Part shown: piece by piece, positions 15,891-25,669 of the stretch
Position numbering within the stretch: position 1 is the stretch's first letter
Layout: each line of letters starts with the position of its first letter
DNA from: an uncultured Clostridia bacterium
Lineage (GTDB): Bacteria > Bacillota > Clostridia > UBA1381 > UMGS1253
Direction of reading: 5' to 3'
Length of the DNA stretch: 64,000 nt
NCBI GenBank assembly: GCA_934457145.1
Contig: CAKSHP010000008.1
Span: 1-64,000, forward strand
The notes under the pieces: generated by a model
The model's database searches: none
Told to the model about the DNA's origin: nothing
What the model saw: the letters and a program-made list of their open reading frames with translations, nothing else
Made by a program: the position numbers and the translations under genes

Positions 15891-17402
15891 ATGAACACTT
15901 TTGCTTATGTTATGGTGGTAGTCGGAATACTTATTGCAAAGAGTTTCGGATTTTTAAGAGAAATTGTTTTTGCTTCCGTTTTCGGCGCAAATGAATACAC
16001 GGATATATATTTTCAGGTTTTCGGCGTGGCAAGCTTTGTGTTTACGGGGATAGGCGGTGCGCTTGCAACGCTTGTTATAAAAAATTTAAACAAGCCCCAA
16101 AACGTTAAAAGGCAAAAAGAATATGTTTCGTCTTTTATAATGAAAACCGCGATGGTTGTTATATTGGCAACGCTTGCGCTTTATGCATTTGCAAAACCGA
16201 TATTGATGCTTCTTTTGCCGGGGCTTAGAGATGAGCTTTCGGGTATGGCGCTTGAGATGATGTATATCATGCTGCCGAGCTGTTTGTTTGTTATTGTGGC
16301 ATATATTATTTCGGGCGTTTTGCAAAACTGCCGTGTGTATTTTATAACATCGGTTATGAGCCTTCCTTATAACATACTTATAATCGGATCTCTTTTCTTT
16401 AAGGGAATAAATCTTCACGCTTTAAGCGTTCTTACAACTTTGGGATGGGTTGCGCACCTTTTAATACTTTTGCCGGGCTTTTATAAAAAAGGATACCGGA
16501 TTTTCGGAAAGTCAGGTTTAAAAGGAGAGGGCAAAAACAAAAATCCCGAAGTGCTTTATATTTTTATTTCGAGCATGATGTTTCAGATTTGCTTTCTGAT
16601 TGACAAATCCTATGCAAGTTTTTCGGGCGGAGCGGCAACGACAATTAACTATGCAACAAATTTATTTATAACTATATCAAGCATTTTTGTTGTTGCAATG
16701 AGCAATGTGGCATATCCGTCCATTTGCAGAAATTTTGAAGAGAAAAACGAGGAATTTGTCAGAAAAATAATACAGTATATTATAATTGTTTTGTTTGCGA
16801 TTTTTGTTCCGATTGTGCTTACGGTGAGCTGTTTTGGACAAAATCTTATAGAAATTCTGTATCAGAGAGGCGAGTTTACGCCGCAGCTTACAAAAACAAC
16901 GGCAACGCTTTTGGCTGTGTATACGTTTGGCATATTCGGCTATGTTTGTCAGGAGTTTTTTAATAAAATACTTTATCTTGATTCGAAATATAAATACACT
17001 GTTATCGGCACTTTAGCTGTTATTTTATTAAAAATAATTGTGAATATTTTTGCTGTGAAATATTTCGGAATAATTGCAATTGCAGTCAGCACAACTGTTT
17101 TGTTTAGTTTGTATGCGGTAAACATCGGAATTGCCATGGCTAAAACAGCGGGAAATTATATAACAAAAGATTTAATTAAAAATATTTTAAAAATACTTTT
17201 GTCCGGCGGAGCGGCGCTTTTGGTGTTTTTCGCGGGCAAAGCGGCAAACTTTTCCGTGTTTTCGGGGAAATTCGGGTTTTTGATTTTGCTTTTGTGCTGC
17301 GGGGCGGTTTATATAACAGGCCTGGCAGTAACCGGTGAGGTAAAGCAGATAATGGCAAAGCAGAGTATGTTTTCAAAAAACACTGATAAGAAGGAAATGT
17401 GA
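15891..17402 (+). CDS. murJ: Lipid II flippase MurJ/MviN family
   Basis: A 503-residue integral membrane protein with about 14 hydrophobic segments. KSFGFLREIVFASVFGANEYTDIYF at the N-terminus carries the family's conserved Arg and acidic residues, and LIEILYQRGEF in the middle is a MurJ signature. It flips lipid-linked peptidoglycan precursor, or a related polymer, across the membrane. The ATG follows CGGAGGG. It overlaps the next gene by one base (TGATG), so the two are translationally coupled. Confidence 0.88.
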   Translation: MNTFAYVMVVVGILIAKSFGFLREIVFASVFGANEYTDIYFQVFGVASFVFTGIGGALATLVIKNLNKPQNVKRQKEYVSSFIMKTAMVVILATLALYAFAKPILMLLLPGLRDELSGMALEMMYIMLPSCLFVIVAYIISGVLQNCRVYFITSVMSLPYNILIIGSLFFKGINLHALSVLTTLGWVAHLLILLPGFYKKGYRIFGKSGLKGEGKNKNPEVLYIFISSMMFQICFLIDKSYASFSGGAATTINYATNLFITISSIFVVAMSNVAYPSICRNFEEKNEEFVRKIIQYIIIVLFAIFVPIVLTVSCFGQNLIEILYQRGEFTPQLTKTTATLLAVYTFGIFGYVCQEFFNKILYLDSKYKYTVIGTLAVILLKIIVNIFAVKYFGIIAIAVSTTVLFSLYAVNIGIAMAKTAGNYITKDLIKNILKILLSGGAALLVFFAGKAANFSVFSGKFGFLILLLCCGAVYITGLAVTGEVKQIMAKQSMFSKNTDKKEM

Positions 17403-19075
17403 TGAAAAAAAGATATGTTTTCTGTTTGGTTTTGGCATTGCTGTCTTTGATTATTTTATCTGTACCGCTTATAGGCAGAATAGAATACGAAAATAAAAAC
17501 AATTCTTTTTCGGCGGCGGTTGACTATAATCAGATAAAAGAAATTTTCGGCGGCGAATGTTTAGACGTTTTAAAAGATTATAAGGAAAGCGGCGCAAAAA
17601 GCGTTGTTATAGAAAGAAAAGACGGCAAGTTTGATGAAAATGCAATTTTAAGCGCGAAAAATATGGGGTTTGAAATTGCGCTTTCGTTTGATGCGGACAG
17701 TTCTTTTTTGGAAAGTGACGCGAGGGATTTGTGCAGCCTTTTAGAAAAATACGGCATACGTTTTTTAAATCCGCGTGCGGCAGAGGATAATCCGACAGAC
17801 GAAACAATGGAAACGATTGCGCAGTTTTTAAAAACGAGCGATACCGTTTTGTTGCTTACGGAAAACAAAAATCAGCTTTCAAACGAAAATTTTTATAAAA
17901 AGGATTTGCTGCTTTCCGCTGCGGACGGCAGAAATATGCGCGTTTATGAAACGGGAGAAGATGCATTTTTAAAAGACAGCGATTATGCTTTAACATATCA
18001 TAAAATGCTTAATTCGGCATACGGAAGAAACACGAAATTTATAAAAATAAGTCAGCAAAATAAAACAGACGATATATACGAAAATGCAAAGTTTACTCAA
18101 AAAAACATTTCGTTGTTTTGCAAAAAAATGCAAAGCCTTGGGTACAGGCAAGATAACTTTGCGGATTTTAAAGGCTATAATGTATCAAACAGGACTGCTT
18201 ATGCGGCAATGGCGGTTTTAATTGCTCTTATGTGCGCATATATTTTAAATTTTATTTTAAAAAAACACGAAAACTTTGTATTTACGCTTTGCGCTTTGTT
18301 TGCGGCTTTGCTTATTTTTGGCGCATGTATACTGCCTGTAAGCGCCATAATGAATTATTCAACTCTCTTTGCGGCTTTGGCGCCGTGCTTTTTGCTGACT
18401 TTGGCGTTTTCGTTTGCAGATGCAAAAAAAGATGAGTTTTCTTTTATAAAGCTTTTTGGCAGCTGCGCGGCAATTGTTATTACGGCTTCGTTTTTGTGTT
18501 GTTTGGTTTGTGCGGCAATTTTAGGCGGAAATTTGTATTATGTAAACGAGTATGTATTTCGCGGAGTGAAAATTTGTCTTGTTTTGCCGGTTATATACAG
18601 CGTTTTTGTGTTATATGTAAAAGAGAGAAACAGTTTTTCTTTTGGCAGCTTAAAAAAAATTAAGCTGTGCAATGCGGCAGTGCTTGTTTTGCTTTTGCTT
18701 GTTGCGGGGGTGTATGTTGTTCGCAGCGGCAACACAAAAATTTCGGCATTTGAAACTTATTTAAGAAACCTTTTGTCGGATATTTTAATTGCAAGGCCGA
18801 GAACAAAGGAAATTTTAATAGGATTTCCGGCGTTTATGGGGTTTGTTTATTTTTCAAAAAACAAAAACACGCTGTTTAAGGGCGTGTGTGCTATGGGAAC
18901 TGCGGTTTTATTGGCTTCGCAGGTTAACACTTTTTGCCACAGCTTTGCTTCGGCCGGCTCAATGTGTTTGCGTTTTTTAAACGGTGTTTGGATAGGTATA
19001 TTGGTTTTGATACTGAACTTAGCAATATACTGGGCATTAAAAAAATCGGGTTTTAAGGGCAAGCGGTGCAGATAA
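17402..19075 (+). CDS. Polytopic membrane protein, DUF5693-like
   Basis: A 557-residue protein. It has one N-terminal membrane anchor, an extracellular domain of about 230 residues (LKDYKESGAKSVVIERKDG) and about 8-9 membrane segments at the C-terminal half. This layout fits the DUF5693 family seen near cell-wall polymer genes in Firmicutes. Coupling to murJ supports a role in envelope glycan export, which is inference. The ATG at 17402 gives better spacing from AAGGAA than the GTG three bases upstream. Confidence 0.65.
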   Translation: MKKRYVFCLVLALLSLIILSVPLIGRIEYENKNNSFSAAVDYNQIKEIFGGECLDVLKDYKESGAKSVVIERKDGKFDENAILSAKNMGFEIALSFDADSSFLESDARDLCSLLEKYGIRFLNPRAAEDNPTDETMETIAQFLKTSDTVLLLTENKNQLSNENFYKKDLLLSAADGRNMRVYETGEDAFLKDSDYALTYHKMLNSAYGRNTKFIKISQQNKTDDIYENAKFTQKNISLFCKKMQSLGYRQDNFADFKGYNVSNRTAYAAMAVLIALMCAYILNFILKKHENFVFTLCALFAALLIFGACILPVSAIMNYSTLFAALAPCFLLTLAFSFADAKKDEFSFIKLFGSCAAIVITASFLCCLVCAAILGGNLYYVNEYVFRGVKICLVLPVIYSVFVLYVKERNSFSFGSLKKIKLCNAAVLVLLLLVAGVYVVRSGNTKISAFETYLRNLLSDILIARPRTKEILIGFPAFMGFVYFSKNKNTLFKGVCAMGTAVLLASQVNTFCHSFASAGSMCLRFLNGVWIGILVLILNLAIYWALKKSGFKGKRCR

Positions 19076-19158
19076 TGCGCCGCTTGCTTTTAATATGCGG
19101 TTTTTGCTGAAAAAATTTTTGAAATTGTATACATTTTGTTAAAATGCAGATGTATTTA

Positions 19159-19187
19159 TTGATGATGAAAACAAGATATGATATAAT
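19159..19187 (+). promoter_or_regulatory. Promoter of the broken GGDEF gene
   Basis: TTGATG, a 17-base spacer, TATAAT. The promoter looks intact although the gene downstream is disrupted. Confidence 0.6.
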
Positions 19188-19324
19188 GTATGCATAAAGT
19201 TTTGTAGTACAAGCATTTTTATTCATGATATGATATATGCACAGGATAAAATATATGCGCAAGTCTTGCAGAGAAATTGTGACATTATCGAATGAAAAAA
19301 CAGGTAAAACGGGGGAAGGACACT

Positions 19325-20300
19325 ATGAGCGAGCGGAAACAAAAATCATCGCTGTTTGATAAATATGTTTTTTTAATTCTGGTAGCTTTTGAAATATTAA
19401 TTTCGTTTACGTTTTTGGGATATATTCATATATCACCGGTTTCGGTAACATTTGCATACATTCCGATTTTGATTGCGGCATGTGTTTTAAATACTGCACA
19501 TTCAACGCTGCTTGGAGTGGTGTTCGGGTTTGCAAGCATGTATAAATCAAATGTGTTTTATGCATTGCCGACAGACATGATGTTTTCGCCGTTTTTGAGC
19601 GGAAATGCATTTGGCTGCGTTGTTTTATCGCTCATAACAAGAACGCTGTTCGGTTTTCTGAGCGGTCTTGCGTTTTCTGCGGCAAAAAAATCAGTACATA
19701 AAAAAACGTGGATAGAGGTTTTCTCGATGGTTATGCCTATGGTGCATGCGCTTTTGGTTATGGGATATAAATACACGTCATACAAAAACTTTTTAAATGA
19801 GCTTGACGCGGTTACGGGGGTTATGGGAAGGAGACTTTTTCTTACCTGATGCAAAAAGGCGCAAAACCGGACTGAGGTGCAAAAGTGCCGGTATGGATGG
19901 TTTTTGTTTTTGGATGTGGATTACTTTAAAAAAATAAACGACACATGCGGGCATGCTGTCGGGGACGAGGTTTTAAGAAAAGTTGCGTTAATTTTGAAAG
20001 ATATATTTTATGACTGTGGGATAACCGGCAGAATGGGCGGCGATGAGTTTGCCGTTATGATTGATAAAAAGGACATATCCGAAAACGAAATGCAAGCGGC
20101 GCTGAACCGTTTTTTTAAAAGAAATTTCGGACACGCTGAAGAATTATTATAAAGTAAGTTGCAGCATAGGTGCGTGCCGGTTTGAGTTTCCTTTTGATGT
20201 ATCTTTAATTATGAATAAGACGGATAAGCTTTTGTATAAAGCAAAGCAAAACGGACGGGGCTGTTATGTTTTAGGAACATATGATAAAAATTCAGATTAA
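19325..20300 (+). pseudogene. Disrupted ECF-like membrane sensor / diguanylate cyclase (GGDEF)
   Basis: The first part (residues 1-174) has about five membrane segments resembling an ECF-transporter S-component-like sensor, then DAVTGVMGRR, the usual start of a GGDEF domain. An in-frame TGA at 19847-19849 interrupts it, and the same frame then continues with FLFLDVDYFKKINDTCGHAVGDEVL and RMGGDEFAVMI. At the seven-T run 20109-20115 the frame shifts by one base; removing one T restores NYYKVSCSIG and KTDKLLYKAKQNGRG to the TAA at 20300. Both lesions are single-base, so a recent pseudogene or sequencing error is possible. An intact protein would make cyclic di-GMP. Confidence 0.75.
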
Positions 20301-20370
20301 ATAAAAATGCATGAAATGCGTAAACAAAATAAATAATAAATATAAAACGATTATACGGAGGATTTTGTTT

Positions 20371-21366
20371 ATGCAAACAAAAAGAGGAAAATGGATAAAA
20401 TATGCTGCGGCATCATCTGCGGCGATGATAGCGTCCGTGGGAGCAGGAGTATATTTAACAACAAAGCTGCTCGTTAAAACAGCGCTTGACCGCGAGCAGC
20501 CGAAAATAATGAAAAAGCGCAGCGGGATGATTTCCGGCGGCAGAAAAGATGAAAAGTTTGAGCAAATGTGCGCAAAGGCGGCAGAAAATTTAAAAAGTCT
20601 TAATCACGAAACGGTCAGAATAACAGGGCATGACAACGTTAAGCTTATAGGGCACTTTTTTCCGTGCGAAAACGCAAAAAGAATAATTGTGGCATTTCAC
20701 GGTTGGCGCTCGTCGTGGGATATGGATTACGGTATGATTGCTCCTTTTTGGCACGAAAGCGGATGCAGCGTTTTATATGCAGAGCAGAGGGGGCAAAACA
20801 ACAGCGGCGGCGAGTATATGGGATTTGGACTGACGGAGCGGTTTGACTGCATAGACTGGATAAACTGGGTAAATGAAAATATTGCAGAAAACGAAAATAT
20901 GCCTGTTTATCTTGCCGGAATATCCATGGGAGCAACAACGGTTCTGATGGCAGCGGATTTAAAACTTGCAAAAAATGTGCGCGGGATAATGGCAGACTGC
21001 GGCTTTACCTCGCCTAAAGAGATATGGCGGCATGTGGCGAGAAATAATTTGCATATTTCTTATGGCTTAAGAAGCGTGATTGCAGATATAATATGCAAAA
21101 ACAAAATAAGTATGGCATCGGACGAATACTCAACGTTAAATGCATTAAAGCGCACGAAGATACCGGTTTTGTTTATTCACGGAACGGATGATTGCTTTGT
21201 GCCGGTTGAGATGACATATGAAAACTACAAAGCGTGTGCCTCTGAAAAAAAGCTTTTGGTTGTTCCCGGAGCGGATCACGCAATGAGTTATTATATAAAC
21301 AAAGGCGAATATGAAAAGGCAACAGAAAAGTTTTGGGCAGAGTTTGATAAAAAAGCGGAAATATGA
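20371..21366 (+). CDS. Alpha/beta hydrolase
   Basis: A 331-residue hydrolase anchored by one N-terminal membrane segment (about 12-30). Motifs are the oxyanion-loop AFHGWRSSW, the nucleophile elbow GISMG, HGTDDCFVP with the catalytic Asp, and GADHAMS with the catalytic His. The arrangement matches BAAT/bem46-type serine hydrolases in Clostridia; the substrate is unknown. The ATG at 20371 is chosen because CGGAGGA lies eight bases upstream, whereas an earlier in-frame ATG at 20311 has no ribosome binding site. Confidence 0.87.
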   Translation: MQTKRGKWIKYAAASSAAMIASVGAGVYLTTKLLVKTALDREQPKIMKKRSGMISGGRKDEKFEQMCAKAAENLKSLNHETVRITGHDNVKLIGHFFPCENAKRIIVAFHGWRSSWDMDYGMIAPFWHESGCSVLYAEQRGQNNSGGEYMGFGLTERFDCIDWINWVNENIAENENMPVYLAGISMGATTVLMAADLKLAKNVRGIMADCGFTSPKEIWRHVARNNLHISYGLRSVIADIICKNKISMASDEYSTLNALKRTKIPVLFIHGTDDCFVPVEMTYENYKACASEKKLLVVPGADHAMSYYINKGEYEKATEKFWAEFDKKAEI

Positions 21367-21375
21367 ATAAAAAGG

Positions 21376-21410
21376 AGCTGCATCAAAACAAATTTTGTTT
21401 TGATGCAGCT
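21376..21410 (+). terminator. Perfect 17-base inverted repeat after the hydrolase
   Basis: Arms AGCTGCATCAAAACAAA/TTTGTTTTGATGCAGCT are perfectly complementary with a single central base. There is no T tract beyond, so it is an atypical terminator or a transcript-stabilising hairpin between the hydrolase and P-type ATPase genes. Confidence 0.55.
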
Positions 21411-21444
21411 TAGAAATTGAGTATTAAGAAAGACGGAAGAAAAA

Positions 21445-23850
21445 ATGAAAAATAATAATTTAGACGAACCGAAAACAATATACCGTTATAATCCGAATAT
21501 AAATGAGGGTTTAAGCAGCATGCAGGTGCATGAAAGAATTAAAAATAATCTTTCAAATCGCACAGAGGCCGACAAATCACACAGTGTGAAAAATATTATA
21601 AAACAAAATGTGTTTACATATTTTAACTTTATATTTTTTGTGTTTGCGGTTGTTTTGATAATAGTCGGTTCATATAATAATTTAACGTTTCTGGGAGTTA
21701 TTTTTTCAAACACAATTATAGGTATTGTTCAGGAAATAAGATCTCAGAAAACTCTTAGCAAACTCAGACTTGTGTCCGATCCGGAAAGCGTTGCCGTGAG
21801 AGATAAAAAGCAAGTCAGGGTTAAAAACGAGGATCTTGTTTTGGATGATATAATAGTTTTAAAAAGCGGAAACCAGATACCGGCAGATGCATGCGTGTGC
21901 GCGGGAGAGGTGTTTGTAAATGAATCGCTTGTAACCGGCGAAGCGGACGAAATTAAAAAAACTGCCGGAGATAAGCTGCTTTCGGGAAGCTTTGTTGTTT
22001 CGGGGCAGTGCTGTGCAAGGCTTGAAGCAGTCGGGAAAAATTCGTTTGCATCGAAGCTTGCCGCCGATGCGCAAAAAACAAAAAAGCGCCAGCGCCCGGG
22101 AATGATGAAATCGCTTAATATTTTGATAATGGTTATCGGAATTATAATAATTCCGTTTTCGGTTGTTATGTTTATAAATCAGTATAATGCGTTGGGGCTT
22201 ACGGCGAAGGAAAGCGTTGAAAACACGGTTGCATCGGCAATCGGCATGATACCGGAGGGGCTTTATCTTTTAACAAGCGTTGCACTTGCGGCAAGCGCAC
22301 TGCGCTTGGCGCGCAAAAAGACATTGGTTCATGATATGAAATGCATTGAAACGCTTGCAAGAGTTGACGTTATATGCGTTGATAAAACGGGCACAATCAC
22401 AAAACCTGAGATGTCGGTAAGCGAAATTGAAATTTTAAAAGGCGGGGACGAAACGAAAAATAAAATACGTGATTTTGTGTATAATATGCAAACTCAAAAT
22501 CCGACGCAGTCGGCAATAAAGGCATACTTTGCGCCGGGCGTGCAAAATATAAAAAAAGCATCGGCAAAAAGGGAGTTTTCATCAGCATATAAATTTGCAG
22601 CCGCTGCGTTTGATGACGGCGCATATGTTTTGGGTGCGCCCGAGATAATACTTAAAGAAAAAACAGATAAATATAAAAGCATAATTGAGCGTTACAGCAA
22701 GGATGCAAAAAGAGTGGTTTTGTTTGCAAAGGCCTTGGATAAAGAAAACTATTCAGATATGTTTGAAAATGCAAAGCTTTGCTGCAATACAGAGCCTTTG
22801 GCGTTTATTGTGATTGAAAATCCGATACGCGAAAATGCGGCGGAAACATTTGAATATTTTAAAAATCAGGGCGTTTGCGTTAAGGTTATTTCGGGTGACA
22901 GCGCGAAAACGGCATCTGCCGCGGCAATGGCTGCAAAAATTGAAGGCGCAGACAAATATATAGATGTGTCGAACTTGTCGGATGCGGAGCTTTCCGACAA
23001 AAAAATTCTTGAATATAATGTTTTCGGCAGAGTTAATCCGATGCAAAAAAGGCTTATTATCCGCAATTTGAAAAAAGCAAAGCATACAGTTGCAATGACG
23101 GGCGACGGCGTAAACGATGTGCTTGCGCTAAAAGATGCCGATTGCAGCATTGCAATGGCATCGGGAAGCGATGCGGCGTCAAGCGTTGCCGATTTGGTGC
23201 TGGTTAATTCGGATTTTGCAAATATGCCTCAGATAGTTGATGAGGGAAGGCGCGTTATAAACAACATTGAACGAACTGCGTCGCTGTTTTTGGTTAAAAA
23301 CATATTCTCGTTTATAATGACTGTTATTTCGCTTATAGCGGTTGCGTATTATCCGCTCAAACCGACGCAGATTTCGCTTATTTCCTGCATGATGATAGGA
23401 ATACCGTCATTTTTCTTAGCGCTTGAACCAAACAAAAACAGAGTGCGCGGAAGATTTTTAACAAATGTGCTTTATAATGCCTTTCCGACGGCGCTGAGCG
23501 CTGTGATAGCGGTGGAGTGTGTTATGATTATTTCAAAATCGTTTGGAATTGACTATGCGCAAACCTCAACCGTGGCGTGCGTGGTGTATGCATTTTTGGC
23601 ATACATGATGCTTTTAAAGGTGTGCCGTCCGCTTAATTTTGCTCATAGTGCGCTGTTTGTGCTTATGGGAGCGGGATTTGTGGCGTGCGTTGTTTTATTT
23701 TCGGAATTTTTTAACATGTGCAGTTTAAATATCGGCTGCATTATGGTTATGATACTTGTTATGATTGCGGCATTTCCAATGCATAAAGGCTTTGAACAGA
23801 GTTTTGAGTTTGTGAGCGGAAAATTAAAAAGAATAAAAAACAAGGAGTAG
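21445..23850 (+). CDS. Cation-transporting P-type ATPase
   Basis: An 801-residue membrane pump. The actuator loop SLVTGEADE is at about 170, the phosphorylation motif CVDKTGTITKP at about 312, TGDGVNDVLALKDAD at about 552, and six C-terminal membrane segments follow. The membrane motif IPEGL replaces the CPC of heavy-metal pumps, placing it near the calcium/magnesium/Na-K-like P2 and P3 classes. The transported ion cannot be stated. No metal-binding N-terminal domain is present. The next gene, an alarmone synthetase, starts eight bases after the stop. Confidence 0.9.
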   Translation: MKNNNLDEPKTIYRYNPNINEGLSSMQVHERIKNNLSNRTEADKSHSVKNIIKQNVFTYFNFIFFVFAVVLIIVGSYNNLTFLGVIFSNTIIGIVQEIRSQKTLSKLRLVSDPESVAVRDKKQVRVKNEDLVLDDIIVLKSGNQIPADACVCAGEVFVNESLVTGEADEIKKTAGDKLLSGSFVVSGQCCARLEAVGKNSFASKLAADAQKTKKRQRPGMMKSLNILIMVIGIIIIPFSVVMFINQYNALGLTAKESVENTVASAIGMIPEGLYLLTSVALAASALRLARKKTLVHDMKCIETLARVDVICVDKTGTITKPEMSVSEIEILKGGDETKNKIRDFVYNMQTQNPTQSAIKAYFAPGVQNIKKASAKREFSSAYKFAAAAFDDGAYVLGAPEIILKEKTDKYKSIIERYSKDAKRVVLFAKALDKENYSDMFENAKLCCNTEPLAFIVIENPIRENAAETFEYFKNQGVCVKVISGDSAKTASAAAMAAKIEGADKYIDVSNLSDAELSDKKILEYNVFGRVNPMQKRLIIRNLKKAKHTVAMTGDGVNDVLALKDADCSIAMASGSDAASSVADLVLVNSDFANMPQIVDEGRRVINNIERTASLFLVKNIFSFIMTVISLIAVAYYPLKPTQISLISCMMIGIPSFFLALEPNKNRVRGRFLTNVLYNAFPTALSAVIAVECVMIISKSFGIDYAQTSTVACVVYAFLAYMMLLKVCRPLNFAHSALFVLMGAGFVACVVLFSEFFNMCSLNIGCIMVMILVMIAAFPMHKGFEQSFEFVSGKLKRIKNKE

Positions 23851-23857
23851 TATAAAA

Positions 23858-24613
23858 ATGGACTTTTTCGGAAACTACAGCAAAAAGCATATGTCGAATA
23901 TATTGCTTGCAAGCCTGTCAAAAAAAGATGTGAAAGAATGGATACAGCTGTATTCAACACCGTACAGACAGCTTATGTCGTATTATCAGTGTGCAATAAT
24001 GGAGGTTGTGACAAAGTTTAATGTGTTAAATGAGGAAATGTCTTTAACATATGACAGAAACCCGATTGAAACCATTAAAAGCAGATTGAAATCTCCCGAC
24101 AGCATTATTGATAAAATGAACAGAAAAAAATTAAATCTTACGGTCAGCGATATTGAAGAAAATATAACGGATATTGCCGGTGTGAGGGTTATATGTTCAT
24201 TTAAGACTGATATTTATATGATTGCAGATGCATTTTTAAAGCAGGACGACATAACTCTTATTGAAAAAAAGGATTACATAGAAAATCCAAAAGAAAACGG
24301 ATACAGGAGCCTTCATTTAATTGTTGAAATACCGATATTTTTGCATGACAAGAAAAAAATGATGAAGGTGGAGGTTCAGCTGCGAACGATTTCGATGGAT
24401 TGGTGGGCAAGTCTGGAGCATAAAATCCGTTATAAAAAAGATATTGTCGGATATGACAATATAGAGGAGGATTTAAAGCAATGCGCCCAAATAGGAGCGA
24501 TGCTTGATATGAGAATGGAAACAATTCAAAAAAAGGCAGACGAAAGCCGGCAAACGCAGCAGATAAAAAAAGAAGAAACTAAAAAAGAAAGAAAAAAATT
24601 GCTGAGAAGATAG
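23858..24613 (+). CDS. Small alarmone synthetase (RelA/SpoT-like GTP pyrophosphokinase)
   Basis: A 251-residue cytoplasmic enzyme that would make (p)ppGpp. RelA/SpoT-domain motifs are IKSRLKSPDSIIDKM, ITDIAGVRVICSF with the substrate-binding Arg, ENPKENGYRSLHLIVE, and VEVQLRTISMDWWASLEHKIRYKK. There are no hydrolase, TGS or ACT domains, so it is a RelQ/RelP-type small synthetase. The C-terminal 45 residues are a highly charged Lys/Glu-rich helix. The ATG follows AAGGAGTAG. It is co-transcribed with the P-type ATPase. Confidence 0.9.
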   Translation: MDFFGNYSKKHMSNILLASLSKKDVKEWIQLYSTPYRQLMSYYQCAIMEVVTKFNVLNEEMSLTYDRNPIETIKSRLKSPDSIIDKMNRKKLNLTVSDIEENITDIAGVRVICSFKTDIYMIADAFLKQDDITLIEKKDYIENPKENGYRSLHLIVEIPIFLHDKKKMMKVEVQLRTISMDWWASLEHKIRYKKDIVGYDNIEEDLKQCAQIGAMLDMRMETIQKKADESRQTQQIKKEETKKERKKLLRR

Positions 24614-24643
24614 TAAAAAAAACAATGGGAGAGGGGAACAGAT

Positions 24644-25669
24644 ATGATTTATAAAAACATTGAAATACATAATGCGGCGCATATAGTTGAGACAAAAAAC
24701 GGGTTTACGTGGCTTCGTGTGCCGGAAAAGGTGAGAGACGGTCTTGACGGCGACGGCGGAAAGGAAAAATGTGCAAATGCTACGGGTGTTGAGCTGCGTT
24801 TTGTTATAAGGGGCGATAAGGCTGTTATAAAGATGAGAGCGCTTTCAAGACCGGGCGTTTTAAACACGTTTCACGTTTATTACGGAGCAATACAGGGCGG
24901 CTGGCAGGATCATGAGGTTAATAAATTTGTGTCCTCCGACGAGGTATGTGAATTTGAAATAGCAAGACCGGAGAATATGGAAACATTAAAAAAGATATCG
25001 GATCAGTTTTCATATGAATTTTCGCCCGAGGTTGTGCGCATTATATTTGACCGCGGCAGTTATGAAATAGTTGATATAGAGGGAGATATAGAACCTCCGA
25101 AAGCGCATCAGCTACCAAAAAAGACATTAATGGCATACGGTTCTTCAATAACGCACGGTTCAAATGCGCTTGATGCGTCGCATATGTGGACGGCGGTTCT
25201 GGCGCATAATCTGAATATGGATATGGTAAATCTCGGTATGGCAGGCAACTGTTTTATGGAAAAGGCAATGATTGACTATATTGCAGACGAGGGAGTTAAT
25301 GGAAACTGGGACATATTAACTTTGGGACTCGGAATAAACGCTCTTGATTGGGACGAAGAAAAAATAAACGAAAGAGTATATTATGCGGTGCAAAAAACTG
25401 CGTCTGAAAATCCTAAAAAAAGCATTTTTGTGATTTCGCCTTTGTATTGCTGCGACGATTTTAACGGCGGAGGAAAAGCTGCAAAGTGGAGAAGGCTTAT
25501 TGAGGCAAATGTGAAAAAATTAAATTTAAAAAATGTTAAATATATAAACGGGCTTGACCTGATAGGCGATATGTCGTTTATTTCTGCCGATGAAGTTCAT
25601 CCGAATATATACGGAGCGGCGCAGATTGCAGAAAGGCTCACGGGTATAATAAAAAATTTTAAAGATTAA
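24644..25669 (+). CDS. SGNH/GDSL-type hydrolase
   Basis: A 341-residue serine esterase without a signal peptide. The N-terminal roughly 150 residues form a beta-rich accessory domain. The catalytic domain has YGSSITHG (block I serine), GMAGN (block II), GLGINA (block III) and DEVHPN (block V Asp and His). Such enzymes often deacetylate sugars or oligosaccharides. It follows the alarmone synthetase by 30 bases with a GGGAGAGGGG ribosome binding site. Its last 11 bases overlap the 3' end of the opposite-strand AraC gene. Confidence 0.85.
   Translation: MIYKNIEIHNAAHIVETKNGFTWLRVPEKVRDGLDGDGGKEKCANATGVELRFVIRGDKAVIKMRALSRPGVLNTFHVYYGAIQGGWQDHEVNKFVSSDEVCEFEIARPENMETLKKISDQFSYEFSPEVVRIIFDRGSYEIVDIEGDIEPPKAHQLPKKTLMAYGSSITHGSNALDASHMWTAVLAHNLNMDMVNLGMAGNCFMEKAMIDYIADEGVNGNWDILTLGLGINALDWDEEKINERVYYAVQKTASENPKKSIFVISPLYCCDDFNGGGKAAKWRRLIEANVKKLNLKNVKYINGLDLIGDMSFISADEVHPNIYGAAQIAERLTGIIKNFKD

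Noticed and set aside
19847..19849. TGA possibly read as tryptophan in the GGDEF gene
   Set aside because: No other gene in the window has an internal TGA, and a second lesion (a T-run frameshift) breaks the same gene, so decay or error is simpler than recoding.
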